Positions 1 to 7,517 of a stretch of DNA of 64,000 nt are shown in pieces. Under the pieces are notes generated by a model, which was given only the letters and a program-made list of their open reading frames with translations, was not told the DNA's origin and did no database searches. The stretch comes from an uncultured Tenacibaculum sp. Lineage in GTDB: Bacteria > Bacteroidota > Bacteroidia > Flavobacteriales > Flavobacteriaceae. The translations under genes were made by a program, and so were the position numbers. The stretch's first letter is position 1; each line of letters opens with the position of its first letter. The stretch is taken from positions 1 through 64,000 of the forward strand of contig NZ_CANNBW010000024.1 in NCBI RefSeq assembly GCF_947502995.1. The letters run 5' to 3'.

Positions 1-3000
1 ATTTACTTGGAATGTTGTATTGACCTCATTAGTTACTGATCCATCGACTTCTGTAGCCGTTATGATATAAGGGTCAGTCGCAGTTCCTGTTCCTGATATT
101 GTGTTAATTCCTGCAACATTAATTACAGATTTCAGAGAAGAAAGATCTACAGTAATAGGTGCTGCTCCGTCATCTTCTAGCGATATGGTTAGTTCGTTAC
201 TAGTTGAGTTGAATGTAAACTGATCTACAGTTTGATCATCTGTTCCAAGGGCTGTAAGCGGTACCGATAAAGTCCCATTCGAATCCGTAATTTCTAAGTT
301 TCCTGCATTTACTTGGAATGTTGTATTGACCTCATTAGTTACCGATCCATCTACTTCTGTAGTCGTTATGATATAAGGATCAGCTGCAGTTCCTGTTCCT
401 GATATTGTATTAATTCCCGCAACGTTAATAATTGTTTCAGAACCATCTGCCACTAAAGAAGAAAGATCAACGATTAAAGGTGCTGCTGCATCATCTTCTA
501 AAGAAATAGATAACTGATTATTAGTTGAGTTAAAAGTAAACTGATCTACGGTTTGATCATCTGTTCCCAGAGCCGTAAGCGGTACAGATAAAGTACCATT
601 CGAATCCGTAATTTCTAAGTTTCCTGCATTTACTTGGAATGTTGTATTGACCTCATTAGTTACGGATCCATCGACTTCTGTAGCAGTTATAATATAAGGA
701 TCAGCTGCAGTTCCCGTTCCTGATATTGTATTAATTCCCGCAACGTTAATAATTGTTTCAGAACCATCAGCCACTAAAGAAGAAAGATCAACGATTAAAG
801 GTGCCGCTGCATCATCTTCTAAAGAAATAGATAACTGATTATTAGTTGAGTTAAAGGTAAACTGATCTACAGTTTGATCATCTGTTCCCAGCGCTGTAAG
901 CGGTACTGATAAAGTACCATTTGAATCCGTAATTTCTAAGTTTCCTGCATTTACTTGGAATGTTGTATTCACCTCATTAGTTACTGATCCATCTACTTCT
1001 GTTGCCGTTATGATATAAGGATCAGCCGCAGTTCCCGTTCCTGATATGGTATTGATTCCCGCAACGTTAATAATTGTTTCAGAACCATCTGCCACTAAAG
1101 AAGAAAGATCAACGATTAAAGGTGCCGCTGCATCATCTTCTAAAGAAATAGATAACTGATTGTTAGTTGAGTTAAAGGTAAACTGATCTACAGTTTGATC
1201 ATCTGTTCCAAGCGCTGTAAGCGGTACAGATAAAGTACCATTCGAATCCGTAATTTCTAAGTTTCCTGCATTTACTTGGAATGTTGTATTGACCTCATTA
1301 GTTACGGATCCATCGACTTCTGTAGCCGTTATGATAAAAGGATCAGCTGCAGTTCCCGTTCCTGATATTGTATTAATTCCTGCAACGTTTATTACAGATT
1401 TCAGAGAAGAAAGATCTACAGTAATAGGTGCTGCTCCATCATCTTCTAAAGATATGGTTAGTTCATTACTCGTTGAGTTAAAGGTAAACTGATCTACAGT
1501 TTGATCATCTGTTCCAAGCGCTGTAAGCGGTACAGATAAAGTTCCATTCGAATCCGTAATTTCTAAGTTTCCTGCATTTACTTGGAATGTTGTATTGACC
1601 TCATTAGTTACTGATCCATCGACTTCTGTAGCTGTTATGATATAAGGATCAGCTGCGGTTCCCGTTCCTGATATTGTATTGATTCCTGCAACATTAATTA
1701 CAGATTTCAGAGAAGAAAGATCTACAGTAATAGGTGCTGCTCCGTCATCTTCTAGCGATATGGTTAGTTCATTACTAGTTGAGTTAAAGGTAAACTGATC
1801 TACAGTTTGATCATCTGTTCCCAGAGCCGTAAGCGGTACTGATAATGTTCCATTCGAATCCGTAATTTCTAAGTTTCCTGCATTTACTTGGAATGTTGTA
1901 TTGACCTCATTAGTTACTGATCCATCGACTTCTGTAGCAGTGATAATATAAGGATCAGCTGCAGTTCCCGTTCCTGATATTGTATTAATTCCCGCAACGT
2001 TTATTACAGATTTCAGAGAAGAAAGATCTACAGTAATAGGTGCTGCTCCGTCATCTTCTAAAGATATGGTTAGTTCATTACTAGTTGAGTTGAATGTAAA
2101 TTGATCTACGGTTTGATCATCTGTTCCCAGAGCAGTAAGCGGTACTGATAATGTTCCATTCGAATCCGTAATTTCTAAGTTTCCTGCATTTACTTGGAAT
2201 GTTGTATTGACCTCATTAGTTACGGATCCATCTACTTCTGTAGCCGTTATGATATAAGGATCAGCTGCAGTTCCCGTTCCTGATATTGTATTAATTCCTG
2301 CAACGTTAATAATTGTTTCAGAACCATCCGCCACTAAAGAAGAAAGATCAACGATTAAAGGTGCCGCTGCATCATCTTCTAAAGAAATAGATAACTGATT
2401 GTTAGTTGAGTTAAAGGTAAACTGATCTACAGTTTGATCATCTGTTCCCAGCGCTGTAAGCGGTACCGATAATGTTCCATTCGAATCTGTAATTTCTAAG
2501 TTTCCTGCATTTACTTGGAATGTTGTATTGACCTCATTAGTTACCGATCCATCAACTTCTGTAGCCGTTATGATATAAGGATCAGCCGCAGTTCCTGTTC
2601 CTGATATTGTATTAATTCCCGCAACGTTTATTACAGACTTTAGAGAAGAAAGATCTACAGTAATAGGTGCTGCTCCGTCATCTTCTAGCGATATGGTTAG
2701 TTCGTTACTAGTTGAGTTGAATGTAAATTGATCTACGGTTTGATCATCTGTTCCAAGGGCTGTAAGCGGTACAGATAATGTTCCGTTCGAATCTGTAATT
2801 TCTAAGTTTCCTGCATTTACTTGGAATGTTGTATTCACCTCATTAGTTACGGATCCATCGACTTCTGTAGCCGTTATGATATAAGGATCAGCCGCAGTTC
2901 CGGTTCCTGATATGGTATTAATTCCCGCAACGTTGATAATTGTTTCAGAACCATCTGCCACTAAAGAAGAAAGATCCACGATTAAAGGTGCCGCTGCATC

Positions 3001-3456
3001 ATCTTCTAAAGAAATAGATAACTGATTGTTAGTTGAGTTAAAGGTAAACTGATCTACAGTTTGATCATCTGTTCCCAGAGCCGTAAGCGGTACTGATAAG
3101 GTTCCGTTCGAATCTGTTATTTCTAGGTTTCCTGCATTTACTTGGAATGTTGTATTGACCTCATTAGTTACCGATCCATCTACTTCTGTAGCCGTTATGA
3201 TATAAGGATCAGCTGCAGTTCCCGTTCCTGATATGGTATTAATTCCCGCAACGTTGATAATTGTTTCAGAACCATCAGCCACTAAAGAAGAAAGATCAAC
3301 GATTAAAGGTGCCGCTGCATCATCTTCTAAAGAAATAGATAACTGATTGTTAGTTGAGTTGAATGTAAACTGATCTACAGTTTGATCATCTGTTCCCAGC
3401 GCTGTAAGCGGTACTGATAAAGTACCATTCGAATCCGTAATTTCTAAGTTTCCTGC
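1..3456. repeat. Coding tandem repeat: 11 full units of 306 or 321 bp
   Basis: The anchor ATTTACTTGGAATGTTGTAT recurs with its first base at 1, 307, 628, 949, 1270, 1576, 1882, 2188, 2509, 2815, 3136 and 3457. Spacings are exactly 306 or 321, both multiples of three, so frame is kept. Length differs by five codons at one site: short units encode SLKSVINVAG, long units SLVADGSETIINVAG. Short/long choice goes with linked changes about 20 codons away (NELTISLEDDGAAP versus NQLSISLEDDAAAP). From the N-terminus the order is L(partial unit),L,L,S,L,S,S,S,L,L,L,S. Units differ mostly at scattered silent positions. Confidence 0.97.
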
Positions 3457-4176
3457 ATTTACTTGGAATGTTGTATTGACCTCATTAGTTACGGATCCAT
3501 CTACTTCTGTAGCCGTTATGATATAAGGATCAGCCGCAGTTCCTGTTCCTGATATTGTATTGATTCCCGCAACGTTAATAATTGTTTCAGAACCATCAGC
3601 CACTAAAGAAGAAAGATCAACGGTTAAGTTATTCCCGTTTTCTATTCCGATTGTTAATTCATTAGTAGTTGAGTTGAATGTTAGAATATCTAAATTTTGA
3701 TCATCAGAATTATTAAGTAAAACAGATAAATCAATTGCTGTAGCTGTAGCATTGTTGGTTATGGTAAGAATGTTACCTGTCAATGATAAATCTTGTATTT
3801 CATTGGTAGGATCACTGTCATTATCATTTATAAGTGGTGAAAGATCAACTGAATTACCATCAGATAGTGTTAAAATATTAGTGGTTGAATCAAAAAGGAG
3901 TTGTCTAAAACCTCGTGTTGTACACAAACTGGTCCAATCAGTTCCAGTGTATTGATAAACACATTTTTCGTCAGTATTATAGACTAGAGCACCTTCTAAA
4001 GGGGTAATTCTATCCATTTGAATGTTTGAAACTCTAGTAAGTACGAAAACTTTATCTGAACTTTCTAACTCTAGTAAAGAGTTGATATCTATTGTATTGG
4101 GATTATCACCAACTTTTACTTGAGAATAACTAGAAAATCCTATTATAGCTATTAAAATAGAAATGACTTTCTTCAT
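1..4176 (-). CDS. Giant secreted tandem-repeat surface protein (N-terminal part; continues beyond the left edge)
   Basis: Open for 1392 codons from ATG at 4174-4176 to the window edge without a stop, so the C-terminus is missing. Residues 1-19 form a signal peptide (MKKVISILIAIIGFSSYSQ). A short head follows with the motif LLELESSDK...TPLEGALVYNTDE...YQYTGTDW, seen in many Flavobacteriia tail-fibre-like or adhesin-like secreted proteins. From about residue 170 onward it is an array of near-identical 102- or 107-residue units carrying FNST-N-LSISLEDD, VDLSSL, GINTISGTGTAADPYIITATEVDGS and TNEVNTTFQVNAG blocks, rich in Thr, Asn and Asp as expected for beta-rich extracellular repeats. Function is inferred to be a surface-exposed or secreted adhesin/filament; a C-terminal T9SS sorting domain would be expected outside this window but cannot be seen. 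Nearest upstream neighbour is a gene remnant; the gene appears monocistronic here. Confidence 0.9.
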   Translation of the reverse strand, partial: MKKVISILIAIIGFSSYSQVKVGDNPNTIDINSLLELESSDKVFVLTRVSNIQMDRITPLEGALVYNTDEKCVYQYTGTDWTSLCTTRGFRQLLFDSTTNILTLSDGNSVDLSPLINDNDSDPTNEIQDLSLTGNILTITNNATATAIDLSVLLNNSDDQNLDILTFNSTTNELTIGIENGNNLTVDLSSLVADGSETIINVAGINTISGTGTAADPYIITATEVDGSVTNEVNTTFQVNAGNLEITDSNGTLSVPLTALGTDDQTVDQFTFNSTNNQLSISLEDDAAAPLIVDLSSLVADGSETIINVAGINTISGTGTAADPYIITATEVDGSVTNEVNTTFQVNAGNLEITDSNGTLSVPLTALGTDDQTVDQFTFNSTNNQLSISLEDDAAAPLIVDLSSLVADGSETIINVAGINTISGTGTAADPYIITATEVDGSVTNEVNTTFQVNAGNLEITDSNGTLSVPLTALGTDDQTVDQFTFNSTSNELTISLEDDGAAPITVDLSSLKSVINVAGINTISGTGTAADPYIITATEVDGSVTNEVNTTFQVNAGNLEITDSNGTLSVPLTALGTDDQTVDQFTFNSTNNQLSISLEDDAAAPLIVDLSSLVADGSETIINVAGINTISGTGTAADPYIITATEVDGSVTNEVNTTFQVNAGNLEITDSNGTLSVPLTALGTDDQTVDQFTFNSTSNELTISLEDDGAAPITVDLSSLKSVINVAGINTISGTGTAADPYIITATEVDGSVTNEVNTTFQVNAGNLEITDSNGTLSVPLTALGTDDQTVDQFTFNSTSNELTISLEDDGAAPITVDLSSLKSVINVAGINTISGTGTAADPYIITATEVDGSVTNEVNTTFQVNAGNLEITDSNGTLSVPLTALGTDDQTVDQFTFNSTSNELTISLEDDGAAPITVDLSSLKSVINVAGINTISGTGTAADPFIITATEVDGSVTNEVNTTFQVNAGNLEITDSNGTLSVPLTALGTDDQTVDQFTFNSTNNQLSISLEDDAAAPLIVDLSSLVADGSETIINVAGINTISGTGTAADPYIITATEVDGSVTNEVNTTFQVNAGNLEITDSNGTLSVPLTALGTDDQTVDQFTFNSTNNQLSISLEDDAAAPLIVDLSSLVADGSETIINVAGINTISGTGTAADPYIITATEVDGSVTNEVNTTFQVNAGNLEITDSNGTLSVPLTALGTDDQTVDQFTFNSTNNQLSISLEDDAAAPLIVDLSSLVADGSETIINVAGINTISGTGTAADPYIITTTEVDGSVTNEVNTTFQVNAGNLEITDSNGTLSVPLTALGTDDQTVDQFTFNSTSNELTISLEDDGAAPITVDLSSLKSVINVAGINTISGTGTATDPYIITATEVDGSVTNEVNTTFQVN

Positions 4177-4306
4177 AATCGGGGTAATTTTCTATTGCAT
4201 AAATGTAATAAAACGTTATTGTATATTTAAGACACACGTGCCATAATTTAGTCACAAAAAACTGATTTACAGCATGTGTTTGGGATGGAAAGACGTTTTT
4301 GTTCTT

Positions 4307-4405
4307 TTATTGGGGATTTTTAATCGACGAAATGTAACTTTTAAATTTAAACATTTTTTTAGTAATTATTTTTTGCACTTGATTTGGGGATTAAGTTAGA
4401 TGAAT
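4307..4405 (-). pseudogene. 3' remnant of a tandem copy of the adjacent ATP-grasp gene
   Basis: Read on the minus strand, the gap downstream of the ATP-grasp gene translates as KMFKFKSYISSIKNPQ followed by TAA (4307-4309). The last 16 residues of the intact neighbour at 4433 are EMFELKNYISSIKKLQ, also followed by a stop. Just upstream, in a shifted frame, NLIPKSSAKNNY lines up with NQIPYKSTRKFI of the intact protein. So about 95 bp align with the 3' end of the neighbour, with one frameshift and an in-frame stop. This looks like the tail of a duplicated gene whose body has been deleted. The match is by eye and short, so moderate confidence. Confidence 0.6.
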
Positions 4406-4432
4406 TGTTGAATATTAATTTATTTTAAACTA

Positions 4433-5479
4433 TTATTGAAGTTTTTTTATTGAAGAAATGTAGTTTTTTAATTCAAACATTTCTAGTATAAATTTTCTTG
4501 TACTTTTATATGGGATTTGATTGTTTTTATGATTTTCAACAGCTATTTGGAATAATGATTTCCAGTGGGTTCTAATAGCTTTCAGAGCCTGAAAATAAGA
4601 AAATTTTTTGGAATCATAAATATGAGTAGGCTCAGCAATAATTCCATTTATTTCTAGAATTTTAAAATCACTACCGTTTTCTAAGTTTTTGAAATCATTG
4701 TATTTTAAATCAACTCTTCCGTAGTACCAACCATTTATAGATTTACTTAAACTATCAAATGTTTCTTCTAATTTTCTTGATATTAAATGATTGCCGTTGA
4801 TAAATTGTGTTCCCTTGGAATGATTTCCTATTACGGTAAGTTTAATTTTTTTTTCAGATTCAGGTATGTTATCTAACTTACAAGAGTGAATTTTCTCCAG
4901 TAAATCTATATATATCGTAGCTCTTTCATCATTTAAGATTAATTCTCTTAAGGACGAATTTCCGTCCCCCGTAACCGTTAAAAATTTTTTAAGCGTGATT
5001 GAGCTAATGTATCCTTTATTATTATTGGGGTTTCTATGATAAAACACTCCACACTCATTATCATGAGTTAAAAATTCTTGAATAATAATATCAATAGGAT
5101 AATTAATTAAGTATTGTTTTAAATCACTTTTAGTATTAATTTTTTCAACTAGTAAACCTCTAAAACCAATATCTGGTTTGGCGATTAACGGAAAAGTTAT
5201 TTTTTTAGAATCTAATTTTTTTAAAACTATATTGAAATCTGTATTGGGTTTTACTAAAATTGATTTAGGACGATATTTTTCAGGAACTAATTGAATTGTA
5301 TGAAATTTACTCTCTGTTCCATTACCTGAACTCTTAATAGCTGGATTTGCAGCACTGAAAAATGCAGGATGTTTAGCTCTAATTGCTAAATAAAAAGCAT
5401 AAGGAAGATTAGGAACATAAAACATAGATGAAGGCCAATATTCCCAGTTTCTTATTTTTTCAAATTTAGTTTTAGTCAT
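4433..5479 (-). CDS. ATP-grasp enzyme, D-alanine--D-alanine ligase-like fold
   Basis: 348 residues. The middle and C-terminal parts show ATP-grasp landmarks: a beta-strand with a nucleotide-binding Lys in FPLIAKPDIGFRG (about 97-109), IIIQEFLTHDNECGVFY (hinge strand and following acidic residues), and a late metal-binding region YGRVDLKY...FKILEINGIIAEPTHIYD, where Asp, Glu and Asn would hold Mg2+. No catalytic N-terminal Ddl-type domain is evident, and the first 60 residues are unlike Ddl, so the substrate is unknown; genome annotations often call this family D-Ala-D-Ala ligase. The ATG overlaps the stop of the upstream DUF6095 gene by one base (TAATG), so it is the last gene of a murQ operon. 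Cell-wall linkage is inferred only from that position. Confidence 0.75.
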   Translation of the reverse strand: MTKTKFEKIRNWEYWPSSMFYVPNLPYAFYLAIRAKHPAFFSAANPAIKSSGNGTESKFHTIQLVPEKYRPKSILVKPNTDFNIVLKKLDSKKITFPLIAKPDIGFRGLLVEKINTKSDLKQYLINYPIDIIIQEFLTHDNECGVFYHRNPNNNKGYISSITLKKFLTVTGDGNSSLRELILNDERATIYIDLLEKIHSCKLDNIPESEKKIKLTVIGNHSKGTQFINGNHLISRKLEETFDSLSKSINGWYYGRVDLKYNDFKNLENGSDFKILEINGIIAEPTHIYDSKKFSYFQALKAIRTHWKSLFQIAVENHKNNQIPYKSTRKFILEMFELKNYISSIKKLQ

Positions 5480-5715
5480 TAATCTTCAAATAAAGTATCT
5501 AATAAAGATTTAAATGTTTTAAATCCAAAATAAACCGTGTATAATATTAGTAAAATACCTAAAATTAATAAAACATATGCTATAATTATTTTAGGCATCT
5601 CCTTAAAAGCTCGTTGAGCTCTGAATGCTAAACTTAAAACAACTGGAGAAACGACTAATAAAGATAATAAAATTAGAAATTTCTTTACAGGTTTTTCGTA
5701 AGATTTATCAGTCAT
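5479..5715 (-). CDS. DUF6095-like small membrane protein
   Basis: 78 residues with two hydrophobic segments (about 12-32 and 42-65) and a charged N-terminus (MTDKSYEKPVKK). The pattern fits the flavobacterial DUF6095 family, whose members usually lie next to murQ, as here; the assignment is from memory of the family pattern. It overlaps the end of murQ by 8 bases and its stop overlaps the next start, so the three genes are translationally coupled. No function is known; an inner-membrane location is predicted from the two hydrophobic segments. Confidence 0.65.
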   Translation of the reverse strand: MTDKSYEKPVKKFLILLSLLVVSPVVLSLAFRAQRAFKEMPKIIIAYVLLILGILLILYTVYFGFKTFKSLLDTLFED

Positions 5716-6526
5716 TTTCTTTAAAATTATTTATTGCTTCTCTAACATTTCCGTACTTTTCTAATAATACTTTTGCAGTATTTTGGTCTACATTTAGTTC
5801 TGAAACTAACATTTTTTCACCTCGTTCTACCAATTTCTTGTTAGAAAGTTGCATATCAACCATTTTGTTTCCTTTGACTTTACCTAGTTGTATCATTGAA
5901 GTCGTAGAAATCATATTTAAAACTAATTTTTGTGCTGTACCAGCTTTCATTCGTGAACTTCCCGTTACAAATTCTGGCCCTACAATTACTGTAATAGGTA
6001 ATTTAGCAGTTAAAGCTAAAGGACTTTCTTTATTACAAGTAATACACCCTGTTATTATATGATTATCGTTACATTTTTTTAATGCATTAACTACGTATGG
6101 AGTGGTACCTGATGCTGCTATACCAATAACAACATCTTTTTCTGTGACTTTATAATCTATAATATCTAACCATCCTTGTTCAGTAGAATCTTCTGCAAAT
6201 TCTACAGCTTTTCGAATTGCAGTATCACCACCAGCAATTAAACCTATAACAAGATCATGAGAAACACCAAAAGTAGGGGGGCATTCAGAGGCATCTACTA
6301 CACCTAATCTACCACTGGTACCAGCGCCAAGATAAAATAAACGTCCACCATTTTTTAGTTTATTAACAACTACTTCCACCAATTGTTTTATCTGTGGAAT
6401 TGCTTTTTCAACTGCATTAGGTACAGTTTTGTCTTCATTATTAATATTAACTAATAATTCATTGAGATCCATTTTCTCAAGATCTTTATAGTTAGATTCT
6501 TGCTCTGTAGTTTTAATAAAATTCAT
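5708..6526 (-). CDS. murQ: N-acetylmuramic acid 6-phosphate etherase
   Basis: 272 residues. MurQ cleaves the lactyl ether of MurNAc-6-phosphate to give GlcNAc-6-phosphate and D-lactate in cytoplasmic peptidoglycan recycling. It has the SIS sugar-phosphate-binding fold with family signatures YLGAGTSGRLGVVDASECPP (about 64-83), GIAASGTTPYV and SRMKAGTAQKLVLNM. Length is slightly short of the usual ~300. It is first in a three-gene unit with the DUF6095 protein and the ATP-grasp enzyme. A TAAATTTG box sits only 5 bases upstream of the ATG, suggesting a leaderless or near-leaderless transcript. Confidence 0.95.
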   Translation of the reverse strand: MNFIKTTEQESNYKDLEKMDLNELLVNINNEDKTVPNAVEKAIPQIKQLVEVVVNKLKNGGRLFYLGAGTSGRLGVVDASECPPTFGVSHDLVIGLIAGGDTAIRKAVEFAEDSTEQGWLDIIDYKVTEKDVVIGIAASGTTPYVVNALKKCNDNHIITGCITCNKESPLALTAKLPITVIVGPEFVTGSSRMKAGTAQKLVLNMISTTSMIQLGKVKGNKMVDMQLSNKKLVERGEKMLVSELNVDQNTAKVLLEKYGNVREAINNFKEND

Positions 6527-6530
6527 ACAT

Positions 6531-6538
6531 CAAATTTA
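6531..6538 (-). promoter_or_regulatory. Candidate -7 box upstream of murQ
   Basis: TAAATTTG on the minus strand matches the Bacteroidota TAnnTTTG element exactly. It ends 5 bases before the ATG, so transcription would start at or within the start codon. No clear TTG -33 element is present at the normal spacing, so confidence is low. Confidence 0.35.
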
Positions 6539-6614
6539 CAACTTATTATTATTTGCTTAGTGACTAAAATGAATTAGTAGTGTCTAATCTTTTGAATCAA
6601 TAAAAAATCAAAAT

Positions 6615-7445
6615 ATGGAAACATTAACACAATCACTTTCAAATTTTTATAATTCTGTTGCTTCAGGTTTTGGAGATTGGGGATTAAAATTATTAGGAGC
6701 TTTAGCAGCTTTAATTCTTGGTTTATGGATTATAAGAATGATTATGAGAGGAGTTTCAAGAGTATTTGAAACAAAACATGTAGATGAAACTTTACGTCCG
6801 TTTTTAATAACACTTATAGGATTTGCATTAAAAGCATTATTATTAATTTCTATCGCTGGAATAGTTGGTATACCAACAGCATCTTTTGCGGCAGTAATTG
6901 CAGCAGCTGCTTTTGCTATTGGAAGTGCATTTAATGGATCTCTTGGTCATTTAGCATCTGGTGTAATGCTTTTAATTTTCAGACCATTTAAAGTTGGAGA
7001 TTTAATTAAAACAAATGGAGCTTTTGGATTTGTAAAAGAGATTTCTGTTTTTGTTACGGTAATAGAAACTTTTCAAAATGAAACTGAAATTATTCCAAAC
7101 TCAGCAATTACATCAAATAAAATAACAAACTTAACAGCAATAGGAAGTCTAAGAGTAGATATGCCTTTTGCTATTAGATATGGATCTGATATTGAAAAAG
7201 CAAAGCAAATCGTTCTTGATGTATTAAGAAATGATGTAAATGTTTTAAGTGGAGAAGGGAAGGAGCCAAGAGTTGCAGTAAACAATTTAGGAGTTAATAG
7301 TGTTGAGTTGTTAGCTTTACCTTATGTAGATTGTAATAATTATTGGGATGTATATTGGGATACTCGTCAGAAGATTGTAGAAGCTTTAGGTGCAGCAGGA
7401 TATGAAGCTCCGTTACCGCAAAGAATAGTAACTATGAATAAATAA
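6615..7445 (+). CDS. mscS: Small-conductance mechanosensitive channel (MscS family)
   Basis: 276 residues, close to E. coli MscS (286). Three transmembrane segments: about 20-45, 62-85 and a Gly/Ala-rich pore helix 88-118 (ASFAAVIAAAAFAIGSAFNGSL). The cytoplasmic beta domain begins after RPFKVGDLIK, with the conserved run FVTVIETFQNETEIIPNS that lines the MscS vestibule. The protein would open under membrane tension and release solutes on hypo-osmotic shock. It stands alone, divergent from murQ with 88 bases between them, and ends before a strong bidirectional hairpin shared with icd. Confidence 0.93.
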   Translation: METLTQSLSNFYNSVASGFGDWGLKLLGALAALILGLWIIRMIMRGVSRVFETKHVDETLRPFLITLIGFALKALLLISIAGIVGIPTASFAAVIAAAAFAIGSAFNGSLGHLASGVMLLIFRPFKVGDLIKTNGAFGFVKEISVFVTVIETFQNETEIIPNSAITSNKITNLTAIGSLRVDMPFAIRYGSDIEKAKQIVLDVLRNDVNVLSGEGKEPRVAVNNLGVNSVELLALPYVDCNNYWDVYWDTRQKIVEALGAAGYEAPLPQRIVTMNK

Positions 7446-7470
7446 CTTTAATGTTTTTTACGTAACAAAA

Positions 7471-7491
7471 AAGCCGGTCATAAACCGGCTT
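7471..7491. terminator. Bidirectional terminator between mscS and icd
   Basis: Perfect 8-bp stem AAGCCGGT/ACCGGCTT with a 5-base loop, flanked by A-rich and T-rich sequence on both sides. The convergent genes mscS and icd end within 27 bases of it. Confidence 0.9.
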
Positions 7492-7517
7492 TCTTTATAT
7501 TTTAAAAAGTATAAAAT

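Noticed and set aside
1..3456. CRISPR-like interpretation of the regular repeats
   Set aside because: Period is about 306-321 bp, in frame and coding, with near-identical units rather than unique spacers; no cas genes occur.
1289..3955. Short plus-strand reading frames in the repeat array
   Set aside because: They are antisense shadows of the minus-strand repeat protein, whose 1392-codon frame is uninterrupted; their spacing follows the repeat unit.
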